64,000 nucleotides of DNA from Nostoc cf. commune SO-36 (GTDB lineage Bacteria > Cyanobacteriota > Cyanobacteriia > Cyanobacteriales > Nostocaceae). The position numbers were made by a program, and so were the translations under genes. Positions 1-8,913 of the stretch are shown piece by piece. The notes beneath the pieces are model-generated. The model was not told where the DNA came from, searched no databases, and worked only from the letters and a program-made list of their open reading frames with translations. The DNA is taken from NCBI RefSeq assembly GCF_023734775.1, contig NZ_AP025732.1:1550001-1614000 (forward strand), read 5' to 3'. How positions within the stretch are numbered: the stretch's first letter is position 1; every line of letters begins with the position of its first letter.

Positions 1-3
1 CAG

Positions 4-411
4 CTATTGAATGAGATAACTACGCCAAATTGGTTGAGTATCTTTACTACCTTTATCTGGAAGCAGCAATCGCCAAGTTTTACCTTCTTGCTGAATTTGC
101 AGGTAAACATCAAAGGGTTTTTTTGCTTGCGTCAACTGTCGTTTTGGTAGCTTAATAATCAAGTCGTAGGTTCCCCGAACGTGGAAAGCTGGTAAATTTT
201 CAATCGTTAGAGGTTGTTCCTGGGCAATTGATAGCCGCTTGATTTCAAATCCTTGAAAATCTAGATCCAACTGTTGGCTAAGTTTTTGTTGAGTTTGCTC
301 TAGCCCAAGTGCGATCGCTTTTTGCACTAAATCGTTTGTCGGTAGCAGTCCAATACTGCCACAAGCTGTTACTAGCACTAGCAATATTGCTGTCAAAACT
401 AACCGCACCAT
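4..411 (-). CDS. Small cyanobacterial lipoprotein, function unknown
   Basis: The protein of about 135 residues starts with MVRLVLTAILLVLVTACGS. This is a lipoprotein signal peptide with a hydrophobic core and the lipobox VTAC, so the mature protein is probably lipidated on Cys and membrane anchored. The rest is soluble, with alternating polar stretches (for example GTYDLIIKLPKRQLTQAKKP), and no family was recognised. An upstream in-frame ATG at 519 would add 36 residues without the features of a signal peptide, and it overlaps the divergent methyltransferase gene, so the ATG at 411 is preferred. The gene is divergent from the methyltransferase and the two share a short promoter region. The stop lies at the very edge of the window. 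Confidence 0.75.
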   Translation of the reverse strand: MVRLVLTAILLVLVTACGSIGLLPTNDLVQKAIALGLEQTQQKLSQQLDLDFQGFEIKRLSIAQEQPLTIENLPAFHVRGTYDLIIKLPKRQLTQAKKPFDVYLQIQQEGKTWRLLLPDKGSKDTQPIWRSYLIQ

Positions 412-478
412 GTTATTCCTGAGATTCCACTTATCAGCGATAGTATAACTGTAGATTCTCTCAATTCTCTCATCTACC

Positions 479-1144
479 ATGCCAAAACAGTCTATAGGTC
501 TTGATAACCAACTGTACAATTATCTTTTATCAGTTTCGCTACGAGAACCAGAAATTCTTGGGAAGTTACGCCAAGAAACCGCCAATCATCCCCAGAGGGG
601 AATGCAGATTTCACCAGAACAAGGGCAGTTTATGAGCCTTCTGGTGCAGTTAATTGGAGCGAAGAAAACCCTAGAAGTTGGAGTTTTTACAGGTTATAGC
701 TCACTTTCTGTAGCTTTAGCACTACCGCCTGATGGCAAGATTATCGCTTGTGATGTGAGTGAAGAATTTACTGCGATCGCCCGACGGTATTGGCAGAAAG
801 CTGGGGTTGCTGATAAAATCGAGCTGCGATTAGCACCAGCTTTGGAAACTTTAGATCAGCTATTGGCAACTGGGCAAGCTGAGACTTATGATTTTGCCTT
901 TATTGATGCTGATAAAGAAAATTATGATGGATATTATGAGCGATCGCTGCAATTAGTACGTCCAGGTGGATTAATTGCTATTGATAATGTTTTATGGTCG
1001 GGACAAGTAGCTGAAGATCAATATCAAGATGAAAGCACCCAATCTATCCGGGCGCTCAACAAAAAGTTACATCATGACGAACGAATAACACTCTCCCTTG
1101 TCCCCATCGCCGATGGACTTACTTTAGCCATCAAGCGGCCCTAA
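479..1144 (+). CDS. Class I SAM-dependent O-methyltransferase (family 3, caffeoyl-CoA type)
   Basis: This 221-residue protein has the usual length of the family. SAM motif I reads [11 protein letters not shown] (about residues 65-75), followed by the acidic ribose-binding loop ACDVSEE (90-96). [10 protein letters not shown] (141-150) holds the metal- and substrate-binding Asp residues of the cation-dependent O-methyltransferases, and IDNVLWSG (168-175) is the usual second metal-site motif. The family methylates catechol-like hydroxyls using a divalent metal; the substrate here cannot be read from sequence. The gene is alone in its transcription unit and a strong hairpin follows it. Confidence 0.88.
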   Translation: MPKQSIGLDNQLYNYLLSVSLREPEILGKLRQETANHPQRGMQISPEQGQFMSLLVQLIGAKKTLEVGVFTGYSSLSVALALPPDGKIIACDVSEEFTAIARRYWQKAGVADKIELRLAPALETLDQLLATGQAETYDFAFIDADKENYDGYYERSLQLVRPGGLIAIDNVLWSGQVAEDQYQDESTQSIRALNKKLHHDERITLSLVPIADGLTLAIKRP

Positions 1145-1145
1145 A

Positions 1146-1171
1146 TAGGGACGCACAACTGTGCGTCCCTA
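1146..1171. terminator. Perfect 12-bp inverted repeat after the methyltransferase
   Basis: TAGGGACGCACA and its exact reverse complement are separated by only AC, starting 2 nt after the O-methyltransferase stop. It lies between convergent genes and could act as a terminator for both, although no T-run follows. The palindrome resembles the small dispersed palindromes common in Nostoc genomes, so it may be a mobile repeat used as a terminator. Confidence 0.55.
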
Positions 1172-1194
1172 CCGCGTGTTGATACTGTTAACTC

Positions 1195-2883
1195 TTAGAA
1201 GTTGTAGCCAAGTCCGAATAGTAGCCCAACATCAGTTTCATCCATAAAAGCAGCATTTACAGCACCTGTCAGCGTAAACCGAGTACCCAGAGGAACGTCT
1301 ACACCACCAGTTAGCAGTAATCCAAAATCAGTATCAAGATTAGCTTCAATAGCTACGCCAGCACCTACGTAAGGAGATATAGCAAAGGTTCTTTGTCCCA
1401 CCTCAGCTCCTGCTTGGGGAGAAAAATCCAAAGTCAATGGAACCAAAAATATTGTATCGTCTCCAAATAAAACTGATGGCCGCACTGATATATTGCGTGT
1501 CAGACCAACTTTACTGATTACTGCAAAGTTACCGTCACTCAAAGCTGTATCGCTGCCGCTCAAACCAATGTTACCAGCAACACCGATATAGCTTCTGCCA
1601 CCACGAGTAGCTCTACCTACTGTAGTATCAGTTGTACCATCTGTGTTTCCTGTTGGTGGCTGATTTAACTGACTAATATTAACATCAGCTGGGATCAGGA
1701 CTTGGTTAATTGCATGGATAATACCATTGCTAGCTTTCACGTCTGCCTGGAGAACTCTGGCATTATTCACGCCGACTTGATTGTTAGCGGTATCGATTTG
1801 AATATTTACCGGTGTTCCTTCATCGGTTCTCAGTTCCCCAGCCGAAAGTTGACTGGCAGTTACCGCACCGGGAACTACGTGATATCTCAAAATCTTAATT
1901 AATGCATCTCTATTCTCTGGTTGCTGTAACTGTTGTAAAGTAGCAGCAGGTAAAGCAGCAAATGCTTGATCGGTGGGAGCGAAAACTGTATAAGGCCCCG
2001 CCTGTTGCAGAACATCAGCTAAACCCGATGTCTTTAATAAAGAAGTCAGAGTGGTAAAAGAAGTACTGGATGCAGCAAGAGAAACAATATCAGTACCGGT
2101 TTGAGTACCGCCAGGAGTTCCAGCTACGACATACTGACTAGCTGGAAGATTACTAGCAATGGGTTGCACCCGTCCTTGTCTAGCCAAAGCTTGATATAAA
2201 AGTGCTGCGGCTTCAGCACGAGTCAGGGACTGTTGCGGATTGAGTTGTTTTACATCTGGGTAGTTGACAACAAGATTACCTTGTGTTGCTGCTGCCACAC
2301 TTCCAACAGCGTAGTCTGGGATAGCTGAAGCGTCGGTGTAGTAAGTACTAAGAGTACTTGTATCGCCACCAGATAAACCCAAGCCATTACTTAAAGCAAC
2401 GATTCCCTGTACTCTGGGTATTTGTTGATTTGGTCTAAACACGTTCCCAGGATAGCCTGCTAAAAATCCAGTTTCGTAGGCGCTTTGAATTGCAGAAGCC
2501 GCCCAGTAGCCAGCAGGAACATCACTAAATCCACCTGGGCTTAATTGCCGAACTCGGTTTTGGTTGCCGAAAGCTTTTTGAATCAAGGCGGCAAATTCAG
2601 CACGAGTCACAGGTTGATTCGGTCTAAAACTGCCATCAGGAAAGCCACTAATGACGTTATTTTCAGCTAAAACTTGAATGAAAGGACGCGCCCAATAATC
2701 TGAGGAAACATCAGACAAGTTAACTGTTGAAGTTGGTGATGGGGTTGTAGATGGGGTTGTAGATGGAACAGTGGTTTGGGATAAAGCTGGGCTAGAAATT
2801 ACGATGGGACTTATTATAGCTGTGGTCATTCCCAGAACTAGCAAAGCAATCTTTGTTGATGACCAGGGAAACAAACTAGACAT
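1195..2883 (-). CDS. SLH-domain and fasciclin-domain outer-membrane protein
   Basis: The 562-residue precursor begins with a signal peptide (roughly residues 1-36, ending SSPALSQT). A Thr/Pro/Ser linker follows, then three S-layer homology segments (about 57-100, 118-165 and 180-232; for example YWARPFIQVLAENNVISGFPDG). These bind the peptidoglycan-linked polysaccharide. A complete fasciclin/BIgH3 domain follows (about 262-400, with YTVFAPTDQAFAAL and LRYHVVPG). The last 130 residues alternate polar and hydrophobic residues and end in Phe (GLLFGLGYNF), the hallmark of an outer-membrane beta-barrel C-terminus. It therefore probably joins the outer membrane to the cell wall and displays an adhesive fasciclin domain. 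No enzymatic role is suggested. A 730-bp gene-free upstream region could carry its promoter. Confidence 0.85.
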   Translation of the reverse strand: MSSLFPWSSTKIALLVLGMTTAIISPIVISSPALSQTTVPSTTPSTTPSPTSTVNLSDVSSDYWARPFIQVLAENNVISGFPDGSFRPNQPVTRAEFAALIQKAFGNQNRVRQLSPGGFSDVPAGYWAASAIQSAYETGFLAGYPGNVFRPNQQIPRVQGIVALSNGLGLSGGDTSTLSTYYTDASAIPDYAVGSVAAATQGNLVVNYPDVKQLNPQQSLTRAEAAALLYQALARQGRVQPIASNLPASQYVVAGTPGGTQTGTDIVSLAASSTSFTTLTSLLKTSGLADVLQQAGPYTVFAPTDQAFAALPAATLQQLQQPENRDALIKILRYHVVPGAVTASQLSAGELRTDEGTPVNIQIDTANNQVGVNNARVLQADVKASNGIIHAINQVLIPADVNISQLNQPPTGNTDGTTDTTVGRATRGGRSYIGVAGNIGLSGSDTALSDGNFAVISKVGLTRNISVRPSVLFGDDTIFLVPLTLDFSPQAGAEVGQRTFAISPYVGAGVAIEANLDTDFGLLLTGGVDVPLGTRFTLTGAVNAAFMDETDVGLLFGLGYNF

Positions 2884-3610
2884 GGAAATATCCTCTTTTG
2901 AATTTTTTGGGTTGACTATTGGGAAATACTGAATGCAACTTAAGTGAATACAAATATCCAGATAGTTATTTGGTTTACCTCGATATGAAACCCGTTAACT
3001 CTGGAAAATTAAAATGCGGGAGATTATGAGTAGCTGCTTTGACATCTCATAACATTTATCCTAATGTTCACTACAGATGGTATAGGAATCTTATTTGTTT
3101 TTTCAAAAACCGCAGATGACACTAAAAATAAGCAGGCATACTGTGGTAATGTGGTAGATTGCAACAATAAAGATAATTAGTGCAAGTAGGCGATTTCATT
3201 ATTTCTAAAATTGCAGCCAAGCAGTAAGATAATTGGCCTTAAATAGCCGTATCTTTAGAATTGCCGAGGAGAGTTAATGCCGTCAAGCTCAATGCATCAT
3301 GATTTGTAGCAAGATTTAATAAGTAAAATGTGTCTTGGCCATATAATGTATTATTAGTCTTTAATCCTGATTATACAACTAACTCAGGGCTAGATTTTAA
3401 GGAAACACTTTCACTCTTTAGATAGTTGTCCCCGATGGTAAATTTCAAAATATTAAACTGAAAATTAGCGATCGCAATCAAAAATTTCCAGCCTGATTGA
3501 CCCAATATTTTTGCCTAAGAATTAAGTTTTTTGCAAAAGACAATTTTATGAAAAGGAATCCAAAGATAGATTAGGCTTTTTAAAAGCTGTCCAATCTGGA
3601 TGAACCTTAC
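2884..3610. other. Gene-free AT-rich region upstream of the SLH-fasciclin gene
   Basis: No reading frame of convincing composition, no RNA gene and no long inverted repeat was seen here. It contains one HIP1-like GCGATCGCA near 3467. It most likely holds the promoter of the SLH-fasciclin gene and the 3' flank of the acetyltransferase gene. Confidence 0.5.
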
Positions 3611-4117
3611 TTATAACTCCTCTGGAGGTAGGGCAATAAATCCGGTTTTTAGTCTACGCTTAAACCCTACTTTTTCATAGAAGTGCAAAGTCTCCTCGCG
3701 TTTTGAGCCACTTAAAAGCATCACTTTATAACACTGTTGCTCCCATGCCAAAGCTAAGGCATAGTGCAGCACTTGCGTACCTAATCCCTGCCGTCGATAA
3801 TCGGGGTGAGTGACAACATTTTCAATAATCCCGTAGGGACGTGCGCCACGCGTCAAGTTGGGAACAATGGTTAAGTTACACGTTGCTACTAACTGATTAG
3901 CAAGATCAGCTACAACGTAATACAAACGGGGATCATGTAAAATCTTATCCCAAATGGATTGTAAAACATCGTCAGCAGGTAGAGGTGCATCGACAGGATT
4001 TAGGTGGTGATACAACGCCAGAAGTTGAGGAAGTTCGTCGCGTCTAATCAGGCGAACGATCCCAGAGAATTTGCGATTGCTTCGTTTCACTCGCAATGAC
4101 ATCTTATATTTAATCAT
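3611..4117 (-). CDS. GNAT-family N-acetyltransferase
   Basis: The protein of 168 residues has the GNAT fold signature. VVTHPDYRRQGLGTQVLHYA (about 101-120) contains the acetyl-CoA pyrophosphate-binding R/Q-x-x-G-x-G loop, and LHFYEKVGF (144-152) is the usual C-terminal beta-strand with the conserved Tyr. The acceptor substrate is unknown. The first 16 residues (MIKYKMSLRVKRSNRK) are encoded by a dispersed repeat of the GCAATCGC/GTCATTGCGAG type, and the true domain starts at about residue 20. The start could be the ATG at 4117 or at 4102; both lie in or beside the repeat. It follows a peptidase pseudogene on the same strand with a gap of only a few bases. Confidence 0.8.
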   Translation of the reverse strand: MIKYKMSLRVKRSNRKFSGIVRLIRRDELPQLLALYHHLNPVDAPLPADDVLQSIWDKILHDPRLYYVVADLANQLVATCNLTIVPNLTRGARPYGIIENVVTHPDYRRQGLGTQVLHYALALAWEQQCYKVMLLSGSKREETLHFYEKVGFKRRLKTGFIALPPEEL

Positions 4118-4119
4118 GC

Positions 4120-4669
4120 CTACCCACTTAATACGCGATAATATTGACCACCTATTTCTATTGATTCACGTCGCACTAACAGCCGTGGTTCAGTAGGGCA
4201 GACTTTCCAAGCCCCATTAATTAGCATCGGGGATTCGCATTAGTAAAATCCGACCATAGCCATCGATATCTTCTATCACTAACCCGTCGTTACGTTCCTC
4301 ATCATGGGGATAGGGACGAGTACCGGAGCGAATAAATTTCGGTTTGTCAGCCAATGCCAACTTAGCACCATCAAGATTAACACGGGGGCAAATGTAGAAG
4401 GTGCGAGTATCCAAACAACGGGTAATTTCTGAGTGAGTACCGTAAGCTGTAACTAATGTTTGCATGACGGTGCTAGTTCAGTGGCGTGGATGTTGTCATC
4501 AACCCAAAGGGCAGGTTTTTCTTGATGTGCAGCAGTGGCAAAATTGGTAACTGTGAATAGCCAGATGTCACGCCCTTCGTAACTTTTGCCAATACTTTCG
4601 ATGCGTACTAGCTGGGGAAATTCCTAGGTCTTCATAACGACAGTATTTATCAAACTGAATATCTGGCAT
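4120..4669 (-). pseudogene. Decayed M14-family zinc carboxypeptidase
   Basis: Reading the minus strand in more than one frame gives pieces of one M14 carboxypeptidase in the right order. They are MPDIQFDKYCRYEDL at 4669, LVRIESIGKSYEGRDIWLF, PALWVDDNIHATELAPS (zinc-ligand region), then TRCLDTRTFYICPRVNLDGA, EDIDGYGRILLMRIPDAN, and finally NGAWKVCPTEPRLLVRRES to the stop at 4120. At least three frame changes or deletions separate the pieces, and an in-frame stop follows DAN. Only about 180 of the several hundred residues of the family remain, so most of the catalytic domain is gone. The longest continuous frame is 4217-4465. No product is expected. Confidence 0.85.
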
Positions 4670-4676
4670 AACAAAC

Positions 4677-4763
4677 CTCCCCATTACGAATTACGTTAGC
4701 GTTAGCGAAGCGGTAGCGACTAATCGAGCGTCCGCAGCAGCGTCATTACGAATTACGAATTAT
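4677..4763. repeat. Dispersed repeat with ATTACGAATTACG and GCGTTAGCG blocks
   Basis: ATTACGAATTACG occurs on both sides of a GTTAGCGTTAGCGAAGCGGTAGCG block. The same GCGTTAGCG/CGCTAACGC block recurs near 18900-18980, 22880-23030 and 58920-59160. These are the short mosaic repeats typical of Nostoc intergenic DNA. Confidence 0.6.
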
Positions 4764-7700
4764 CTAATTTTGCTTCCCCGTAATCGTGAATGCTGCCCAG
4801 TAATAAGGATGGTTATAAAGATTTTTATCTGATGCCATTTTACTATTTCTATATAGTTGTGTTGTTAAATAAGTTTGAATTCTTACTTCCTCTGGATGCA
4901 GATTATTCAAGATATCTTCATACCATTTTGTTAGCTCTCCAGCAGTTAGTTCTTTCAGCCATCGTGTTGCTTCCGCTAAGGCAGTAACTGCTGATTTATT
5001 GGGCTGTAATCTTCGGTAAAACTCGATCATTACCAAAGCACTAGCCGAAGATTCTACACTCCAGAGAGTACTCACTACATGAGGTACGCCTTGACTCACA
5101 AAACCACTGACTAAACTCACATATTCGCTATTGATAGTGTGGTTGCTAGTACTCAAATTTTCACAAGCAGAGAGAGTAATAAGGTTGTAACTTCCTAGAT
5201 TTTGTTGGCAGATTTCATCGAGAGTCAGTCTGTCTTCACCTGCTAATGCTAATTCTGATTTTTTAGGTTCAGCTAAATTATTAGCGACATGACCCGTAAA
5301 ATGCAAAATATTATAATTATCAGATAGGGCATTTTCAACAATACTTTTCGTAGCCTCTGCTCCCTGAATTCGTTGGATATTATTGAACATCTGACTAACA
5401 ATTTCAGACTCCAGTTTGGCAAATTTCAGTGTAGGATAACCTGTACTTTCAGGATGTTCAACACTAAGCAAGAACTTATTTTGCCACTGCCAAATATCCT
5501 CAGTCCTGATTGATAAACCTATTTGGGCACTAGGTAGATAGGTGACGCTGAAATTTGATTCTACGTTGGGTAACTCTTCTGGTGATGGCGAAGAAAGATG
5601 GAAAAGTGTATGAATGGGCAATTTGTACAAGTCACGGTGAGGAATTAAGACCAGTTGGGTGATGCCTTCGAGTTCCTGTGCAATTGTGGAAATATTTAGG
5701 ATTTCATACAGTTGCAACAGTTTCTCTTCCATCTCAGTTCGCCAAGAATGGTGACTTTTACTTTCTTTGTCTTGGGCTGTAGTGCGATATTCTTGGTATT
5801 GTTGATGCCAATCTTCTAGCCAAGTTTCAAATTCAATTAAGCGTTGCACTGCTTCGGGTAAAGGCAATTCATTAAGACGGATAGCGTCTTCTCCTAAAGA
5901 TATTGCCCCAGTATCTTGCATGGGTGTAAACAGGAGAATTGGTGATGGCGCTTGGTCTTTGAGAATGAAAGTATGTAGGGCAACTGGACTAATATGCCAG
6001 TAAATAATTGCTGTTGTGGGATTGAATAGTTGTTGAATTGCGCCATAATAAGGCGAGTATATATTATCATTCCAGCCAGAAAGCAGCCAGTTTAAACAAG
6101 CATTTTTACCTTGCTCGGCAATTTCCCAAGCTTCTACTAAATCACCCGACTCTACAGCTAAATCAACAGCTAATTGATCAAAGCCTGCAAATTTTAAAGC
6201 TAGCTGTTTTTTACTTTCATCTGAGCGAGTTTCTTCACTCAGTAATTGTCGCAATAAATCTGTACCGCGTTGCAGCAATTCTTGAACTTGTGTTGTCTGT
6301 CCCAAGCCCATTAGCACTTTGCTTAGAGATTGTAAAACCTCTAAATGCAACTGGGGAAAATATTCTAATGTGAGGGTTAACAGTGCCTGATGGTACTCAG
6401 ATGCAGCTTTACGCCAATAGTCGCGCGTATTGGTATGTTTTTTACCTTCTTCGTAGTAAGTATTAGCGATCGCTAAATGCAATCTACCCCAACCTTCTGG
6501 GTGGGTATCTGTCCGCAGATGCTTTAACCCTTCCTCGTAGCTGGCTACTTTCCCTTCGTAGCCACCCAGTTGTAAGGCGGGATTTGCTGCTGTGATACTA
6601 CTCAATAAATTCTGCAATACGTCAGAGTTGACTAAATGACCGATCGCAGTTCCCCGACCAATCCAAGCTTCCCAATAATCTTGTTTAATTTGCAAAGCGT
6701 TGTCATAACAAGCGATCGCTTCGACAAATTGTTCTAAATAAAACAGTGCTACTGCCTGATTATACCAAGCTAGGTGGAAGTCGGGTTTGATAGCGATCGC
6801 TTGCCGATAGGAGGCGATCGCTTCTTGTCTACGCCCCAAGTTGTCTAATGCTATACCCCGGTTGTACCAAGCTAAGTAAAAGTCGGCTTGAACTGAAAGT
6901 GCTTTATCCCAGGAGGCGATCGCTTCTGACCATCTTCCTAAATTAAACAGCACTACACCCCTGTCTATCCAAACTTCGTGGTACTCTGGGTCAATTTCTA
7001 TCGCTCTGTCATAAGATACAATCGCCTCGGCAAATTGTTCACTTACAGCTAGGGCTATGCCTCGGTGATACCAGTTTTCCTGGTCTTCTGGTTCCAGATG
7101 CAGCGCTTGGTCATAGCTAGCAATAGCTTCTGGTAGCCAACCTAATTTCAGCAGCGCCAAACCCTTGCTAGACCAAGCTTCTTGATAGTCTGGCTTGATT
7201 TCTATCGCTTTATCAAAAGAAGCGATCGCTTCTTCAAAGTATCCTAATTCTCCGAGAGTTCCACCCCGGGTGTACCAAGCTTTGTAGAAGTCGGGTTTCA
7301 GTTGTGTGGCTCTTTCATAAGATGCGATCGCTTCTTCAAAGCGTTCTAAATGGAACAGCGTCAAGCCTCGGTTAAACCAATATTCGGAGAATTCTGGTTG
7401 CAGTGCGATCGCTTGGTCATAAGATGCGATCGCCCCTAACAAATCACCTGTTTTCGCTTGGCTTAGACCTTGGTAAAACCACCCTTGAGCATGGGTAATC
7501 GGATTATCATTATGTCGCTCAATAATACCGGGGGAATTACTACTTTGAACTGCCAAGTTAGAAGCAAGTTGCTGGACTAAGTTGGTACTTTGATCCAACC
7601 TCACCCATAACTCGTCTAAGGTATTAGCCACGTTTGGCTCTAAATTCGTTAACGTGTTATCCCAGGTTTCCACCGAGGGAGATGTTACTAATTCAGTCCT

Positions 7701-8624
7701 TTGTGTGGTGGAAAGGATATTTACTGGTGTTGTAATTTGAACAACTTCTTCATCGCCGAACCGCAGTTGGGCTAAAGAAGTGATTGAATCTTCTGCTGCG
7801 GGGAGAGGGACATTTGCGGGTATTGTAGTTTGGGCTTCTTCCCTTTCATACCCCAATACTACTTCCTCGAAGTTTTCGGGCAATCTTTCCTCAAAAAAGG
7901 CATTTTCGGGTGCTGACGTAATTGGTTCAACATCTGGCACATCGTACTCCCATAACTGTTCACCTAAATTGCGAATCAGTTCTTGCCCAGGGGAACTTGG
8001 GATTTCTTCATCGGTGATGATTTCTGCGACATCTGGCTCATCATACTCCCATAACTGCTCGCCTAAATTGCGGAGCAGGTCTTGCCCAGGAGTCATTTCT
8101 ACGACATCTGGCTCATCATACTCCCATAACTGCTCGCCCAAATCGCGGAGCAGTTCTTGCCCAGGAGTAATTTCTACGACATCTTCTGCTTGATTGTCCT
8201 GATACTCTATCTCTGTAGGTAAATTTTGCATTAGCCGGATGCCAATGTTGTATGCAACATCTCCAATTCTGCCAACACCAAGTTCCCCCAATTGCACCAT
8301 CTGTGTTGCCAAAAGAGGATTTGGCGTAGGTGAAGCTAGCAAGCTTTCGCCAAACATCACCAACCAGTCTATCCAGCGTTCAGCCGGAACCCGATTTTCA
8401 ATCCGTTGCAGATACCTCAATGCCCACTGTCGTCCTCGTGCTTGATGCACGCCTTCTAACAATTGGATAAACAATTGTTCCAGATCAGCATTGGTTAGTT
8501 CTGGTAGTATTTCCACCAGATTGTGTCCTCTCGCACCCTTGAGAGAACTAGTCTGCTTACTTGCAATGAGGCGCTTTAAAAACCTTTTAAGCGACTGCGA
8601 TATCCGCCTGAGCATCTGCCACAC
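4764..8624 (-). CDS. TPR-CHAT protein (caspase-like peptidase with TPR array)
   Basis: The 1286-residue protein starts with a basic amphipathic helix (residues 1-22) and a conserved N-terminal domain (about 30-145) that it shares with the protein encoded just upstream. Three copies of a GEQLWEYDEPDV unit follow (about 155-235), then an acidic linker. About eight tandem TPR motifs of the FYKAWYTRGGTLGELGYFEE type span roughly 385-665, and a further helical repeat region follows. The last 330 residues form a CHAT domain with the caspase-like dyad visible: His in ILHFTGH (about residue 1112) and Cys in ITLSACENLS (about 1154). CHAT proteins include HetF of heterocystous cyanobacteria and the TPR-CHAT protease partner of some type III CRISPR effectors; no CRISPR genes are present here. 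The substrate is unknown. The start is GTG; the upstream paralogue conserves the codons around this position, which supports it over the ATG three codons later. Confidence 0.9.
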   Translation of the reverse strand: MWQMLRRISQSLKRFLKRLIASKQTSSLKGARGHNLVEILPELTNADLEQLFIQLLEGVHQARGRQWALRYLQRIENRVPAERWIDWLVMFGESLLASPTPNPLLATQMVQLGELGVGRIGDVAYNIGIRLMQNLPTEIEYQDNQAEDVVEITPGQELLRDLGEQLWEYDEPDVVEMTPGQDLLRNLGEQLWEYDEPDVAEIITDEEIPSSPGQELIRNLGEQLWEYDVPDVEPITSAPENAFFEERLPENFEEVVLGYEREEAQTTIPANVPLPAAEDSITSLAQLRFGDEEVVQITTPVNILSTTQRTELVTSPSVETWDNTLTNLEPNVANTLDELWVRLDQSTNLVQQLASNLAVQSSNSPGIIERHNDNPITHAQGWFYQGLSQAKTGDLLGAIASYDQAIALQPEFSEYWFNRGLTLFHLERFEEAIASYERATQLKPDFYKAWYTRGGTLGELGYFEEAIASFDKAIEIKPDYQEAWSSKGLALLKLGWLPEAIASYDQALHLEPEDQENWYHRGIALAVSEQFAEAIVSYDRAIEIDPEYHEVWIDRGVVLFNLGRWSEAIASWDKALSVQADFYLAWYNRGIALDNLGRRQEAIASYRQAIAIKPDFHLAWYNQAVALFYLEQFVEAIACYDNALQIKQDYWEAWIGRGTAIGHLVNSDVLQNLLSSITAANPALQLGGYEGKVASYEEGLKHLRTDTHPEGWGRLHLAIANTYYEEGKKHTNTRDYWRKAASEYHQALLTLTLEYFPQLHLEVLQSLSKVLMGLGQTTQVQELLQRGTDLLRQLLSEETRSDESKKQLALKFAGFDQLAVDLAVESGDLVEAWEIAEQGKNACLNWLLSGWNDNIYSPYYGAIQQLFNPTTAIIYWHISPVALHTFILKDQAPSPILLFTPMQDTGAISLGEDAIRLNELPLPEAVQRLIEFETWLEDWHQQYQEYRTTAQDKESKSHHSWRTEMEEKLLQLYEILNISTIAQELEGITQLVLIPHRDLYKLPIHTLFHLSSPSPEELPNVESNFSVTYLPSAQIGLSIRTEDIWQWQNKFLLSVEHPESTGYPTLKFAKLESEIVSQMFNNIQRIQGAEATKSIVENALSDNYNILHFTGHVANNLAEPKKSELALAGEDRLTLDEICQQNLGSYNLITLSACENLSTSNHTINSEYVSLVSGFVSQGVPHVVSTLWSVESSASALVMIEFYRRLQPNKSAVTALAEATRWLKELTAGELTKWYEDILNNLHPEEVRIQTYLTTQLYRNSKMASDKNLYNHPYYWAAFTITGKQN

Positions 8625-8913
8625 TCTTGGATTTTGTTTTTCTAGATTGTAGCCATCGTTGTGTTAAAAAAATCATCAATTACGTAAAAACCCATTAGAT
8701 TCGGACAGCGCTTCCGTAGCAGGTTAGCAAAAAATATACAAATCTTCAAGAGCATAGCATTACAACGTTACAATTCCCAGATTTAATTCTGGAATTTTGA
8801 CGCTGCCAATCTTAGATTTCAGATTTCTCTGCTTTATAACAGATTAATGCCCTGCTACGCTAACACCTTTTGCGGGTGACACAAATCTCAAATTTGTTGG
8901 CTCTACGCAGCAG

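Noticed and set aside
7780..8193. Ser/Cys-rich plus-strand frame of 137 codons within the TPR-CHAT gene
   Set aside because: It is the antisense shadow of the three repeated GEQLWEYDEPD units, which makes the opposite strand open and repetitive.
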